A stretch of DNA of 46,784 bases from Bremerella alba (GCF_013618625.1 NZ_JABRWO010000023.1:1-46784), one strand, 5' to 3'. Positions 1 to 8,906 are shown, counted from the stretch's first letter. The notes: a model not told the origin generated them from the sequence alone. Made by a program: numbers and translations.

Positions 1-1
1 A

Positions 2-97
2 CCCTATGGCAATCAAGAATGGACCCAAGCCGAGGCCCAGCGTTCCGGCTTGAGTTACACCCTCCGCCCCCGCGGGCGGCCGCGTAAGAGTAGTTAG
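2..97 (+). CDS. C-terminal end of a REP-associated tyrosine transposase (partial)
   Basis: Only the last 31 codons are in the window, in frame from base 2 to the TAG at 95-97. The end reads TLRPRGRPRKSS, the short basic tail that I know from Y1/IS200-like REP-associated tyrosine transposases (RAYTs). That family uses a single catalytic tyrosine to nick REP hairpins. The catalytic HUH and Tyr motifs lie upstream of the window, so activity cannot be judged. A REP-like inverted pair is present at about 29.9 kb and could be a substrate, although the two are far apart. The family call rests on the tail alone. Confidence 0.5.
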   Translation, partial: PYGNQEWTQAEAQRSGLSYTLRPRGRPRKSS

Positions 98-124
98 AGA
101 AAAGACCCCCGTCCCCTTTTCTCT
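96..124 (+). terminator. Hairpin after the transposase tail
   Basis: A 9-bp perfect stem (96-104 with 116-124) encloses a C-rich 11-base loop directly at the stop codon of the transposase fragment. It is followed by a pyrimidine tract but no clean T-run. It may be a weak terminator or a recognition hairpin of the transposase. Confidence 0.35.
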
Positions 125-154
125 CTCTCGAGACTTTTGGACTGGACTAGAACT

Positions 155-712
155 ATGCCACAGACCGACATTTTTGTGACCGATCACGACTTGTATCAAT
201 TGGTACAGTTTCTTCTTGATCAGAATTGCAGAATTGTTCCCGACCTGAATTACAAAGAGCCATCCCCACTATTGATTGATAGCATGAGGGAATTTGAGAA
301 CACTCGAACCATTCAGGAAGAGAAATTGTTTTTTGTATTGAACAAGTCATGGCAAAAGTCACCTCTGGATTTCGGTCAATACGAAAAGGAGGGACACACC
401 ATTTATTACATCAAGCAAAAAAATGGTGGACCGACACTCGACATTTATGCACCGCTTCCAATCGTCCACAAGGATAACGTTGTTCTTCCTCACGGCTTTA
501 TTGCTTATCACGGTCAGTTTTGGAATCCCGTCGTAGAGGCAAATGAAACCGCTCCAGATCCCCTTAAGTCAGCTTATTTGAATGCCAGGAAGTTTCTGCG
601 AAGAAATGCAATGACACGAAAGGCCAATAAACGCACATATGTAATTGCTGCAAACGCAAGGAAGAAACTCGAAGAAGGCTATGCTCTAGGGGCACCTTTT
701 GAATCAGAGTAG
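155..712 (+). CDS. Hypothetical protein, 185 aa
   Basis: I do not recognise this family. The protein is soluble-looking, with no signal peptide or membrane segment. It is rich in aromatic and charged residues, and its C-terminal quarter is basic (LRRNAMTRKANKR). An in-frame ATG six codons upstream (137) is possible. I prefer 155 because the protein sequence settles into a regular pattern from there, but neither start has a strong Shine-Dalgarno. The base composition is visibly AT-richer than the housekeeping genes further on, and the gene sits directly after a transposase end. Recent acquisition is therefore plausible but unproven. Confidence 0.6.
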   Translation: MPQTDIFVTDHDLYQLVQFLLDQNCRIVPDLNYKEPSPLLIDSMREFENTRTIQEEKLFFVLNKSWQKSPLDFGQYEKEGHTIYYIKQKNGGPTLDIYAPLPIVHKDNVVLPHGFIAYHGQFWNPVVEANETAPDPLKSAYLNARKFLRRNAMTRKANKRTYVIAANARKKLEEGYALGAPFESE

Positions 713-939
713 GCTCCTACTTGCACAATCCGATCGAGCAAGCTGCGAGCGTCCTCCGGCTGCGGAAAAGCCACAATGTTGTCATCTGTTCGGCTGAGTG
801 GCGCTGCCCAATCTTTCATTATGTTCAACCTCTGACCGAGAGCCACTGCCGCCCTCGGCAGTGTGAAGTGGCGAATCGGCTGGCTGTGGTAGTCGGTTAG
901 GGCAATCGGTGTGATGGATCGCGGGGTGGACGGCAGCGG
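679..939 (-). pseudogene. Possible gene fragment on the minus strand
   Basis: An 86-codon open frame (stop at 679-681, previous in-frame stop at 940-942) lacks an early ATG but reads like protein. Segments include RHFTLPRAAVALGQ and NIVAFPQPEDARSLLDRI. It overlaps the 3' end of the 185-aa gene in convergent orientation. I do not recognise the family. It could be the C-terminal remnant of a disrupted gene or a GTG/TTG-initiated small gene. A perfect 8-bp hairpin (844-863) lies inside it. Nothing else is visible in the 713-1009 interval. Confidence 0.25.
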
Positions 940-1009
940 CTATTTTCTCGGAGATCACCTTAGTGGTCGAGAAACCAAGAATTCTGGCACCTTTGCTAAA
1001 CCTGCCGTT

Positions 1010-2599
1010 TTAGCGAATCTCTTTTGCCGGGTTTTGTGGGACTTCGGCGATGGCTTCTTTGGGCTCAGCTGTTTCCTCGGTCTTCTTTTCGGTTTCGGCC
1101 GAGATCGATTCGGCTTGGGCGACGCGAAGCTGAACTTCGGTGGCATAGCGTGTCTCAGGCCGACCGCATTGAAGTTCGGGGCGAATTAGGAATTGCCCGG
1201 CTTCTTTCGTTTCGATCGTTACCGTCAAACGAATGCTCTGGCCTGCTTCAATGGTCAGCGGATCGAACATTGCCTGGCCTGGGGCGATGCGACCGGTGTG
1301 CCCCTCGACCTTGATCGGCTCGATCCCTTCCGACATGTTGACCACGGCTTGAACCAAGTCGGTAGGCTTATCGCTGAGGTTGGTCACCTCGATCCCATAT
1401 TGGACTGGCTTGCCTTGGATGACAGGCACCGAAGGGGTGAAGATTTCCATTTTCAACGCGTCGACTGGCTGACGCATCTCTTCCGCAGTGACCAACGTGT
1501 CGATTTCCTGTTTGACCGGTTCTGCGGCTGCGATGTCCTCTGCAGGGGGCGCTTCAACAGCCGTCCAGGTAACGTCGACCGACTTGCTGGCGAGGGATCG
1601 CAAGAGCTTCCAGTCGTCGGCCGTTACCAGTAACGAGTTGGTGGCAGGGACCTTGTTGTCTGTATCAACGACGACCGAAATGTCGCCCAGCGAGAGTAAC
1701 GTCACGTCGTCGATTTTCTCGACGGTGAGATCCGCGTTTTCAGGAACCTTGATGGCATGTTGCCCGATCGCCATGCGTCCGGCGTAGAGGTCGCCCACGG
1801 ACATGCGAATCGACTTGGATGGCAAGTCGACATGAATCTTGATCGGCCCTTGCAGCACTTTGATCGAGTCGCCAGGGGTTGGGCTGTAGCCCTCTTCCCA
1901 GCTGTTGATCGATCGCAGGAAGCTTTCAGGCACGGCATACTTTTGTGAAACTTCTTCTAGCTTCATGCCTGGCAGAAAGGTCATCGCTGGTTTCGCCAAG
2001 TGCTTGTTGGGGGCAAAGATGACCGTCTTTGCGAGTTGGTCCCCTTTGGCAAGAACTTGTTCTCGTTGCTCGTCGGTGAGATCTTCTCGGTACGCCAGGC
2101 GTTCGATTTGCGTGAGCGCCGTGGCCCAGGTAAATGCGGCTTCCGACTTTTCAATTTCGGACCATGCATCTTCGAAGGACAGCACCTTGGGCAAAATGTC
2201 TGCCGTCGCCGGGGTTTCTTCCTCGGGTGCGGACTCTGTTTCCGTTTCTGTTTTCGCGTCTGCCGAGAAGTGGCTCTTGGGTTTCGTCGTCGGTCCGTTG
2301 GTAGAAACGGGGATGACCGGAACGGACCCTTGTCGATCTTCGTGGACCGGATTGGCTACGAACTCGTCGGTCGGGGTCGCTTGCTCAGCAGTCAGAATGG
2401 TTGGCACTTGCTGCACGCTCACCTGGCTTCGATTCTCGGCGAGCTCGGTGAATGCTTCCTTGGAAAAGAGCGGCGCTTCGCCGGCGCCATTCGCTTCTGC
2501 CGAAGGCGATGAGGCCAATTGATTGCGGTAGATCACGTACCCGTTGTACGCAACACAGACTAAGAGTCCCACGATCAAAAGATTACGAAGTACGGACAC
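1010..2599 (-). CDS. Membrane-anchored protein with LysM-like and DUF11/CARDB-like domains
   Basis: The 529-aa protein starts at GTG (2597-2599), preceded by CCGAGG. The longer frame upstream has no translation signal and would run into the divergent promoter region. The N-terminus VSVLRNLLIVGLLVCVAYNG is a single membrane anchor. A long Glu/Thr/Pro linker follows, then a LysM-like stretch (TFLPGMKLEEVSQKYAVPESFL...GDSIKVLQG), then a segment (IKIHVDLPSKSIRMSVGD) resembling the first strands of an L,D-transpeptidase. No catalytic Cys motif is visible. Near the C-terminus, GKPVQYGIEVTNLSDKP and the following strands look like a DUF11/CARDB beta-sandwich. Location is probably the envelope. It is divergent from the VWA gene, with starts 217 bp apart. 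Confidence 0.7.
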   Translation of the reverse strand: MSVLRNLLIVGLLVCVAYNGYVIYRNQLASSPSAEANGAGEAPLFSKEAFTELAENRSQVSVQQVPTILTAEQATPTDEFVANPVHEDRQGSVPVIPVSTNGPTTKPKSHFSADAKTETETESAPEEETPATADILPKVLSFEDAWSEIEKSEAAFTWATALTQIERLAYREDLTDEQREQVLAKGDQLAKTVIFAPNKHLAKPAMTFLPGMKLEEVSQKYAVPESFLRSINSWEEGYSPTPGDSIKVLQGPIKIHVDLPSKSIRMSVGDLYAGRMAIGQHAIKVPENADLTVEKIDDVTLLSLGDISVVVDTDNKVPATNSLLVTADDWKLLRSLASKSVDVTWTAVEAPPAEDIAAAEPVKQEIDTLVTAEEMRQPVDALKMEIFTPSVPVIQGKPVQYGIEVTNLSDKPTDLVQAVVNMSEGIEPIKVEGHTGRIAPGQAMFDPLTIEAGQSIRLTVTIETKEAGQFLIRPELQCGRPETRYATEVQLRVAQAESISAETEKKTEETAEPKEAIAEVPQNPAKEIR

Positions 2600-2816
2600 G
2601 GCATCCTCGGCTGGAGCGAGTTTTATCGAAATAATTGCGCAAGTTAGGAGTGCTGTATCAAATCTGAGGAAATCGTTCCAGGCCAATTGGGGGAGAAAAT
2701 GCCAGCAATATCGCACGAGTCTGCTCGTCTGCGAGAAAATCCATGGCGGTAATTGGGATCATCTTCTAGTATTAAGTAACTCACCAAATTTGTTCCTTCC
2801 TCACCGACCGGCAAGC
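2600..2816. promoter_or_regulatory. Divergent intergenic region
   Basis: This 217-bp AT-richer interval separates the starts of the LysM-like gene (minus) and the VWA gene (plus). It must hold both promoters if both starts are right. I could not pick convincing -35/-10 pairs by eye. Confidence 0.4.
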
Positions 2817-4796
2817 ATGCATCGACCTGCCCCCACCGCCGACTGGTCTTCGCCAATCCTTTCTGAGGGGCAGGCTGCGCAAGCGGATCAGCCCAATCGC
2901 GAAGCTTCCGTTGGGTGGCTTCGTTTTGAAACGATCCAAAACTCGGCATCGTTTATGGTCTCGCTGATCGTCCATTTCTCGCTGGTCATGGTGATGGCCA
3001 TGTACACGATCATTGAGTTGCCCACGCAGCAGATCGAATTGGTGGTGGTCGAACCGGATGTCGAAGACCGCGAGCGTCCCTTAGAGATCGAACTCGACGA
3101 GTCTGAAAAGATCGCCAAAGAAATGACGCTCGCGAATCTGACCACGCCTGAGCAGGGCATGGCCGGATTGGTCGAAGCATCGCTCACCGCGCCGCAATTG
3201 GAAATGCCTCCGACTGAAATCGCCAACGCACCCTTGGTGGCGCTGCAGGCCGAAGCGCTGCTTACCAAGGATGTGGATTCGCTGATCGAAGACATGCCGA
3301 TCGGAACGGTCGGTTCGGTTCAAGCGGTCGTCGGAGACTACCAGGAAGCGATGGACCAGATCTCGCAAGAATTAGTCTGGATGCTTTCCAAGGATAATGT
3401 CCTGGTCATCTGGCTGTTCGATCAGTCGGAAAGCATGCAGGACGACCAAGCCAAAATTCGGCAGCGAATCCACCGCATTTACGGAGAAGTCGGACTCAGC
3501 GAGCATGCCCGAGGAGACGCACTGACGACCGGCGTGGCCAGCTTCGGGCAAGGCTTTCAACTGCATACCAAAGTGCCCACCGCCGATGCTGAAGAAGTCG
3601 ATCAGGCGATTGCCTCGGTGCCAGTCGATCCTTCCGGCGAAGAGATGTTCAGCTCGGCCGTGGCAGAAGTGCTGACGCTGCACCGTCGTTACGCCAAGAT
3701 CGCCGATCGTAAGGTGGCGCTGATTGTCGTGACCGACGAAAGTGGTAACACCAAAGACAATGAAGGGCGGCTCGAGAAAGCGATCTCGATTGCTCGGGCA
3801 ACCGATACGCGGGTATTCATCCTGGGACGGGAAGCGGTCTTTGGTTATCCCTTCGCCCATGTGCGGTGGATGCATCCCGAAGAAGGAACCATCCATTTGC
3901 TGCCGGTCGATCGCGGACCCGAGGCCGCCCTGGTGGAGCAACTGCAGACCGATGGCTTTGGTAAGCGCACCGATGCGTTGACCAGTGGCTTCGGGCCCTT
4001 CGAACAAGTCCGCATGGCTAAAGAAACCGGCGGCATCTTCTTCATGCTTCCCGGCGAAGAGGCGAACATCAACAACGCGATCGATCGCCGGTATAAACCC
4101 AAAACGATGGACATGTATCGGCCGAACCTGAGCTCTCGGATGGAGCAAATGGGGGAAGTCAAAAATGACCCACTCAAGACACTTGTCACCAAGATCATTT
4201 ACGACCTGAATCCTTATCAGGAAAGTGTCGCCGACGTGATCGAGATCCAGCAGGTCTTCAGCAACGACCTGAAACAATTTCGCCAAGAGGTACGTCAGCA
4301 GCAAGCCAAGATGATTACGTATATCACGTACCTGGACCGAGCGATCGAAGCGGCTGAGAAGAACCGCAGCCTAAGAGACGAGTCGACCTCGCTACGTTGG
4401 AATGCCAACTACGATCTGCTGTATGGTCAGCTGCTTGCCTATCGGGCTCGAGCATTCGAGTACGGCGCGTACCTGACGAACTTTGCCGAGAACCCACCGA
4501 CGCCTCCGCAAATGCCTGGGTATATGGAATTTCGTGGTTGGCGATTGGCCACGGCCGACGAGCTATCGGCCCCTGACAAGACCGAAGCCGACATCTCGCT
4601 TTCGCGTGACGTGCTGCAGTTTGTCATGCAAGAGCACGAAGCCACGCCGTGGGCGACGCGGGCCAGTTGGGAGATCAAGCGTGGTTTTGGCGTCAAGCTC
4701 GAGCCGATCTTCTTCGATACCCGCCGAGTCAATCGTCCTCGACCGGCCGCGCCCGGCGGACCACCTCGCATGCCGGTACAGATTCCGAAGCTCTAG
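2817..4796 (+). CDS. VWA-domain membrane protein, 659 aa
   Basis: The chosen start is ATG 2817; the frame is open further upstream, but that part overlaps the divergent promoter and looks non-coding. One membrane segment (FMVSLIVHFSLVMVMAMYTI, roughly residues 46-66) is followed by an acidic stretch. A von Willebrand factor A domain then opens with WLFDQSESMQDD, where D202-x-S-x-S206 is a MIDAS-type metal site. VALIVVTDESGN supplies the later MIDAS aspartate. The C-terminal third is helical and Arg-rich and ends in a Pro-rich tail. VWA domains mediate metal-dependent protein binding, so this is probably an envelope-anchored binding protein with its domain outside the membrane. The partner is unknown. 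Confidence 0.78.
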   Translation: MHRPAPTADWSSPILSEGQAAQADQPNREASVGWLRFETIQNSASFMVSLIVHFSLVMVMAMYTIIELPTQQIELVVVEPDVEDRERPLEIELDESEKIAKEMTLANLTTPEQGMAGLVEASLTAPQLEMPPTEIANAPLVALQAEALLTKDVDSLIEDMPIGTVGSVQAVVGDYQEAMDQISQELVWMLSKDNVLVIWLFDQSESMQDDQAKIRQRIHRIYGEVGLSEHARGDALTTGVASFGQGFQLHTKVPTADAEEVDQAIASVPVDPSGEEMFSSAVAEVLTLHRRYAKIADRKVALIVVTDESGNTKDNEGRLEKAISIARATDTRVFILGREAVFGYPFAHVRWMHPEEGTIHLLPVDRGPEAALVEQLQTDGFGKRTDALTSGFGPFEQVRMAKETGGIFFMLPGEEANINNAIDRRYKPKTMDMYRPNLSSRMEQMGEVKNDPLKTLVTKIIYDLNPYQESVADVIEIQQVFSNDLKQFRQEVRQQQAKMITYITYLDRAIEAAEKNRSLRDESTSLRWNANYDLLYGQLLAYRARAFEYGAYLTNFAENPPTPPQMPGYMEFRGWRLATADELSAPDKTEADISLSRDVLQFVMQEHEATPWATRASWEIKRGFGVKLEPIFFDTRRVNRPRPAAPGGPPRMPVQIPKL

Positions 4797-4833
4797 TTCC
4801 TGCTTGGCGTGAAAAGCCTTGCCGGGGCTTCGC

Positions 4834-5451
4834 CTATTCGTCGTCGTTGATCAGGAATCGGGCAGACGACAGTCCGTAGCGTTGTTGATTCACTTCTTCC
4901 CGCGACATCCCCGAGTTGGTCAGCTCTTCCTGCTCGCTGGGTAATTCTGTCATCGTCGCATTGGCGGTCGAGTAGTTTGCAGAGTAGCCCATTGACTGTT
5001 GGTAGGCTTCGTCAGGCACCGCGATGGGGTCGCTCTTCGCGACTCCCAGCAGACACGCGACGTCGAGCATGGTTCCGGCGATAAAGCGGCCAGGGCCTAA
5101 AACAGCGTGATAGAACATGAGCGCTCGATTCCAATCGTCGGAGATATGAAAAGGATCGTCGACCATGCCGCCGAGCCAGCCCATGTTGTCGGTGTTGGCG
5201 TGGGGGATGAATAAGAAGGCCATGCCGATATAGATCATCGCGAAGCCTGCGGAGACCAACCCGCTTTGCCAGACCGGCAGGGGCAAAAAGTATAAGGGAA
5301 CCCCAAACAGCCCGGCCGTCATCAAGGAGGCGGCAATCAGCTTGAAGAAGACCACCCACTTGCTCTGCTGAGCGACGTGCTTGGTGTTGACCTCGATGTT
5401 GCCAACCGGCTGAGGGTCGTCTAGTTCGCACCAGTATTCGTAAAGACTCAT
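4834..5451 (-). CDS. Hypothetical membrane protein, 205 aa
   Basis: The start is placed at ATG 5449-5451 (MSLYEYWCELDD), six codons inside the longest frame. Two or three hydrophobic segments occur near residues 35-85 (FFKLIAASLMTAGLFGVPLYF; GLVSAGFAMIYIGMAFLFI), then a soluble region beginning NTDNMGWLGGMVDDPFHISDDWNRALMF. The tail is Gln/Glu/Ser-rich and ends NQQRYGLSSARFLINDDE. I do not recognise a functional family; it resembles lineage-specific planctomycete proteins. It is convergent with the VWA gene, 37 bp apart. Confidence 0.7.
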   Translation of the reverse strand: MSLYEYWCELDDPQPVGNIEVNTKHVAQQSKWVVFFKLIAASLMTAGLFGVPLYFLPLPVWQSGLVSAGFAMIYIGMAFLFIPHANTDNMGWLGGMVDDPFHISDDWNRALMFYHAVLGPGRFIAGTMLDVACLLGVAKSDPIAVPDEAYQQSMGYSANYSTANATMTELPSEQEELTNSGMSREEVNQQRYGLSSARFLINDDE

Positions 5452-5700
5452 CGCGACCGGTCTTCCCAAGGAATATTTGCTTAGCTGCAGGACCTTTCTA
5501 CAAACCTAACCCACAAACGGTGCAGGGGCCGAAATCGGGTTGTTTTTGAGAAGGGGTCTCATTGCTGTCAAAGTTGGGCCTTTTTGGATTTAGATAGGAG
5601 GAATTTGATTTCCGGAAGATTACTATGAGGCGGATTGGGCGGAATCAAGCGATTTTGCCGACTTCCTGTTTGACAACCATGTGCTGTGGAGAATGGTGAA

Positions 5701-6066
5701 ATGAACCGTGTTATGCTCGTGCTGATTGGCTTGCTTTCGGTCGCCCTGCTAAGTGGCGTCGCCATGGCGGATAAGGGTAAGGATTCCAAGTTCAGTACCG
5801 AAGAGATCATGAAGAAAGCCATGAAGGGTGGTTTGGTCGCTAAGGTTGCCAAGGGGGAAGCAAGCGAAGAAGACCAGAAGCTTGTGGTCGAAATGCTGGA
5901 ATCGCTGGCCAAGAATCCGCCCCATAAAGGGAGCGAAGAAAGCTGGAAAGAAAAGACCGCCGCATTGTTGGCAGCGGCCCAGGGTGCCGTCGAAGGCAAA
6001 AAGGGCGCAGATGCCAAATTGAAGAAAGCGATGAACTGCAAGTCGTGCCACGACGAGCACAAGTAA
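5701..6066 (+). CDS. Small exported protein with a C-terminal CxxCH haem motif
   Basis: The 121-aa product starts at ATG 5701, behind GGAGAATGGTGAA. A GTG five codons upstream is also in frame. Residues 1-26 are a signal peptide ending in AMA. The mature part is Lys/Glu-rich and helical. The final residues are MNCKSCHDEHK, a single c-type haem site (CKSCH) at the extreme C-terminus. This suggests a periplasmic mono-haem protein or a small cytochrome-like electron carrier. No obvious distal Met ligand is placed as in classical cytochrome c, so redox function is an inference. Confidence 0.72.
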   Translation: MNRVMLVLIGLLSVALLSGVAMADKGKDSKFSTEEIMKKAMKGGLVAKVAKGEASEEDQKLVVEMLESLAKNPPHKGSEESWKEKTAALLAAAQGAVEGKKGADAKLKKAMNCKSCHDEHK

Positions 6067-6098
6067 GCAATAAATAGCAGGTTTACTGAGTTTTCGAC

Positions 6099-6136
6099 AA
6101 GGGCCCTGGGCGATGTTCGCCGAGGGCCTTATTTCA
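6099..6136 (+). terminator. Rho-independent terminator after the mono-haem gene
   Basis: An imperfect GC-rich hairpin has inner stem GGCGA/TCGCC and outer arms AAGG-CCCT/AGGG-CCTT with one bulge. TTATTT follows. Confidence 0.6.
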
Positions 6137-6225
6137 TTGGTTGCGGATCTTCTAGGTGTGCTGTAGCCTAAACGGATTACGCATACTCCTTTGACACCCG
6201 CCATTGACTAAGGATTGAGTTCCCC

Positions 6226-7518
6226 ATGAGTCGTTTTTGGATTCTCGGTATTGTTCTGCTTGCCCTTCCGTTTTGCGTCGGCTGCCCGACAAGCACTCCT
6301 ACCGATTCGCCTGAAAGTAAGGCCGCGGCGCCAGAGCCAGACGATCCGGAAGCGGTTGCCGCGCTCGAGAAGCTGGGTGGCAAGCTGACCAAAGATGGCA
6401 ATGGAAACGTCATCCGCGCTGATTTTTCGGCCGTCGTGCCTGAAGACGTCAGCGAGTTTGAACCGATCTCGAAGCTGAAGCAATTGCAGCTGATCAAGTT
6501 CTACGGCGCGGAAATCACCGACCAGGTCACGACCTACATGAAAGACCTAACCGAGCTGCGTGACGTTGATTTCACCAACGGTGTGATCACCGATGCAGGC
6601 GTCGAGAATCTGACCAACTCGAAGAATCTTTCCGCGTTCGGTCTTCGCCGGACCAACATCTCGAACAAGTCGCTGGAAATCATCGCCAACAACTTCCCTA
6701 AAGCCCGTTACCTCGACTTTCGTTACTGCAACGTCGACGACGAAGGGATGAAGTCGGTTGGCCAGATGAAGAACATGGAAGTGTTGCGAACTGAGGGTGC
6801 TTTCATCAGCGACGAAGGAATGGCCCACCTGGCCGACCTGACCAAGATGCGTTTCCTGAACCTGCGTGATAAGAAAATCACCGATAAGGGAATCGCCTAT
6901 CTATCTGGGATGAAGAACCTGGAGACGCTGGAACTGAACGAAGTCGCTTGTTCCAACGAAGGGCTTTCGCACATCCAAGAGTGCGTCAAGCTGAAGAAGC
7001 TGCACTTGTTCCGTACCAAGGTCACCGACGACGGAATGCAGTACCTGACCGAGATGAAGGACATGGAAGACTTGAAGTTCCGCCAGTCGCCGGTTCGTGG
7101 CGAGCAGATGGAACAGCTCAAAGGGATGACCAAGCTGAAACGCCTGGACGTGAGCGAAACCCCGTTTGTCGACGATGGCGTGGCCGTGGTCGCGACCTTT
7201 GAAAACCTGGAACTGCTCAACCTGTGGAACACGTTCATCACCGACGATGGGCTGGCACCGGTTAGTAATCTCAAGAAGCTGAAAGATTTAGACCTACAAA
7301 ACTGCGCGTTGAGCGATGCCGGCGTGAAGCACCTGGAAGGGATGACCTCGCTGACCAGCTTGTCGTTGAAAGAGAACAGCTCGATCTCCGACGAGTCGAT
7401 TCCGGTCCTCAACACGCTCACTAACTTGAAGAAGCTGACGCTGAACTTCACGCAGATTTACGATGACGGTGTCGAGCAGCTCAAAAAAGCCAATCCCAAG
7501 CTGGAAGTGAGCTTCTAA
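6226..7518 (+). CDS. Leucine-rich-repeat lipoprotein, 430 aa
   Basis: The N-terminus MSRFWILGIVLLALPFCVGC is a lipoprotein-type signal, with Cys20 as the likely lipidated residue after Gly19. The -3 residue is Cys, slightly off consensus. After a Pro/Ala/Glu linker the whole protein is a run of about 14 repeats of roughly 24 residues. The pattern is L-xx-L-x-L-xx-T-x-I/V-T/S-D-D/E-G-hydrophobic, for example MRFLNLRDKKITDKGIAYL. These are ribonuclease-inhibitor/GALA-like LRRs, abundant in planctomycetes, and are expected to bind protein on the periplasmic side. No catalytic domain is present. The gene appears monocistronic, with a terminator directly downstream. Confidence 0.85.
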   Translation: MSRFWILGIVLLALPFCVGCPTSTPTDSPESKAAAPEPDDPEAVAALEKLGGKLTKDGNGNVIRADFSAVVPEDVSEFEPISKLKQLQLIKFYGAEITDQVTTYMKDLTELRDVDFTNGVITDAGVENLTNSKNLSAFGLRRTNISNKSLEIIANNFPKARYLDFRYCNVDDEGMKSVGQMKNMEVLRTEGAFISDEGMAHLADLTKMRFLNLRDKKITDKGIAYLSGMKNLETLELNEVACSNEGLSHIQECVKLKKLHLFRTKVTDDGMQYLTEMKDMEDLKFRQSPVRGEQMEQLKGMTKLKRLDVSETPFVDDGVAVVATFENLELLNLWNTFITDDGLAPVSNLKKLKDLDLQNCALSDAGVKHLEGMTSLTSLSLKENSSISDESIPVLNTLTNLKKLTLNFTQIYDDGVEQLKKANPKLEVSF

Positions 7519-7541
7519 GCCGCACCGCTTAACCCAAGAGA

Positions 7542-7573
7542 AGCCTGAGCGATTTTGTCGCCCAGGCTTTTTT
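7542..7573 (+). terminator. Rho-independent terminator of the LRR gene
   Basis: An 11-bp stem (7542-7552 with 7558-7568, one mismatch) and TTTTG loop are followed by a T-run. It also lies just before the 3' end of the opposing HEAT-repeat gene. Confidence 0.8.
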
Positions 7574-7579
7574 AATGCG

Positions 7580-8413
7580 CTACGTGCCTGCTTTCTTTCG
7601 CAGCGTGCGCAGGGCCCGGTGCGCGATCCGCTGGGTGTGTTTCGAGTTGGTCTCTGAAAGCCAGGCAGCGCAGAGGTTCTCGACAAAGTCAGGCCGCGTC
7701 TTGCTGGCATCGTTCAGCCAGTTGGCGACCGAATCTTGCACGTACTTGGTTTCGTCTTCGCGGCACATTTCCAGCAGCGGCTGGGCGATTTCCGGACGCT
7801 CTTTCAAGTCCGTAATATGCTTGGTCCATACACCACAGGGCCGAGAGAGCTCGATCGCGAAACGCCGCATAAGATAGTTCTTATGCTTAACAAACGGATG
7901 CAGCTTTTCGATTTGCGAAACAATGGCATCGGCAGCCGGGACGCGGACGCTCATCCAGGCCGTTTCCCGCAAGCCCATGTTCGCATCGGTGGCAAACACC
8001 CTGGCGCGTTTTAGACGCTGGGCAAAGGAAAGCTTGGCGTCTGCTGCATCCATGAAAGCAGCCCAATTGCGAAAAGTATCGCTCGGGTGGGAAGCCAACT
8101 GTTGGTAGACACTTTCGCGAGCATCGCTTCCCGCAAGCGTTTCATGAAAGACGCGACCCGTTTGGCCAAGCCTCTGCATGATGCCCACATCGGCCAGCTT
8201 TTTAATCGCTGCGGTAATGCTTTTGGCGGACTTGTCATCCAGCGAAAGCTGCGACTTCGCATTGCGAAACAGCTTGGCATGGTCGACGGCTAGAAACTCG
8301 ACGAGGTTGACCGTTTCGATCTCACCTCGATTCAATGCCGCCAGAACGTTCGACGGAATCTCGCTCCGCCGAACGGCACCTTTGCGTGCTCTTAAGACTT
8401 CGAGATCAGCCAC
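7580..8413 (-). CDS. DNA alkylation repair (AlkD-like) HEAT-repeat protein
   Basis: The start is placed at GTG 8411-8413 with AGGC upstream, which leaves 16 bp after the preceding Dabb gene. The longer frame would overlap that gene completely. The 277-aa product is alpha-helical with HEAT-type repeats, such as GLRETAWMSVRVPAADAIVSQ and MRRFAIELSRPCGVW. The stretch DETKYVQDSVANWLNDASKTRPDFV is characteristic of the AlkD/AlkC-like group, whose members bind damaged DNA and excise alkylated bases. It probably forms a two-gene unit with the Dabb gene. The family call is fairly firm; glycosylase activity is not demonstrated. Confidence 0.72.
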   Translation of the reverse strand: MADLEVLRARKGAVRRSEIPSNVLAALNRGEIETVNLVEFLAVDHAKLFRNAKSQLSLDDKSAKSITAAIKKLADVGIMQRLGQTGRVFHETLAGSDARESVYQQLASHPSDTFRNWAAFMDAADAKLSFAQRLKRARVFATDANMGLRETAWMSVRVPAADAIVSQIEKLHPFVKHKNYLMRRFAIELSRPCGVWTKHITDLKERPEIAQPLLEMCREDETKYVQDSVANWLNDASKTRPDFVENLCAAWLSETNSKHTQRIAHRALRTLRKKAGT

Positions 8414-8429
8414 GGCTTTGCCTGTTGGG

Positions 8430-8753
8430 TTAGCTACCGACCGTGGAATCGAAGACGCGAACCGATTCCCAGTTTTCTTTGCTCTCGGCAATGAATTGCA
8501 GGTGACGCTCGGCCGTCTGGTAGGCATTCTGAGATTCGAGCGAATCGAAAACCACATGCAGGGCGACTTGAAACGCACGGTCGTTCACCGGACGATCGAG
8601 TTCTTCGGTCAGCACACCGGCGGCAAAGAAGACACAGCCAGGGTGCCCGGAAAGGTATTTCTGGCAGGCCTCGACCAACTTCTGCTGGGCTTCGGGCGAT
8701 TTGTCTTTCAGGGTGAAGTAAACGTTGTGGGCGATTTGCGTCAAGTTTTCCAT
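8430..8753 (-). CDS. Dabb (stress-responsive alpha/beta-barrel) family protein
   Basis: The 107-aa product starts at MENLTQIAHNVYFTLKD (8751-8753). The early histidine and strand (HNVYFTLKD), then helix SPEAQQKLVEACQKYL, then FQVALHVVFDSLESQNAYQ match the Dabb dimeric ferredoxin-like fold (PF07876). Members are cytoplasmic dimers that bind or convert small ligands; the substrate here cannot be read. It is the first gene of a pair with the AlkD-like gene, 16 bp apart on the same strand. Confidence 0.75.
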   Translation of the reverse strand: MENLTQIAHNVYFTLKDKSPEAQQKLVEACQKYLSGHPGCVFFAAGVLTEELDRPVNDRAFQVALHVVFDSLESQNAYQTAERHLQFIAESKENWESVRVFDSTVGS

Positions 8754-8847
8754 AGCAGGCAATCGTCTTCTTAAGCGAACAATAAGGGGGTTTGGTGAAG
8801 CAGTGCAATGTACCTAGCCTCTTGTCCGATCACAACGCAGGCGCATG

Positions 8848-8874
8848 AAAAAGGCCGCGGTAAAGACCACGGCC
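8848..8874 (-). terminator. Rho-independent terminator of the FHA gene
   Basis: On the minus strand an 8-bp stem (GGCCGTGG with CCGCGGCC, one G-T pair) and a 6-base loop are followed by five T. It lies just downstream of the FHA stop. Confidence 0.8.
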
Positions 8875-8906
8875 TGGGTTGCTTGCGACAGCGGATGGGG
8901 CGGCGG

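Noticed and set aside
3372-4304. 310-codon minus-strand frame inside the VWA gene
   Set aside because: It lies fully inside a VWA domain with MIDAS residues and shows no domain of its own.
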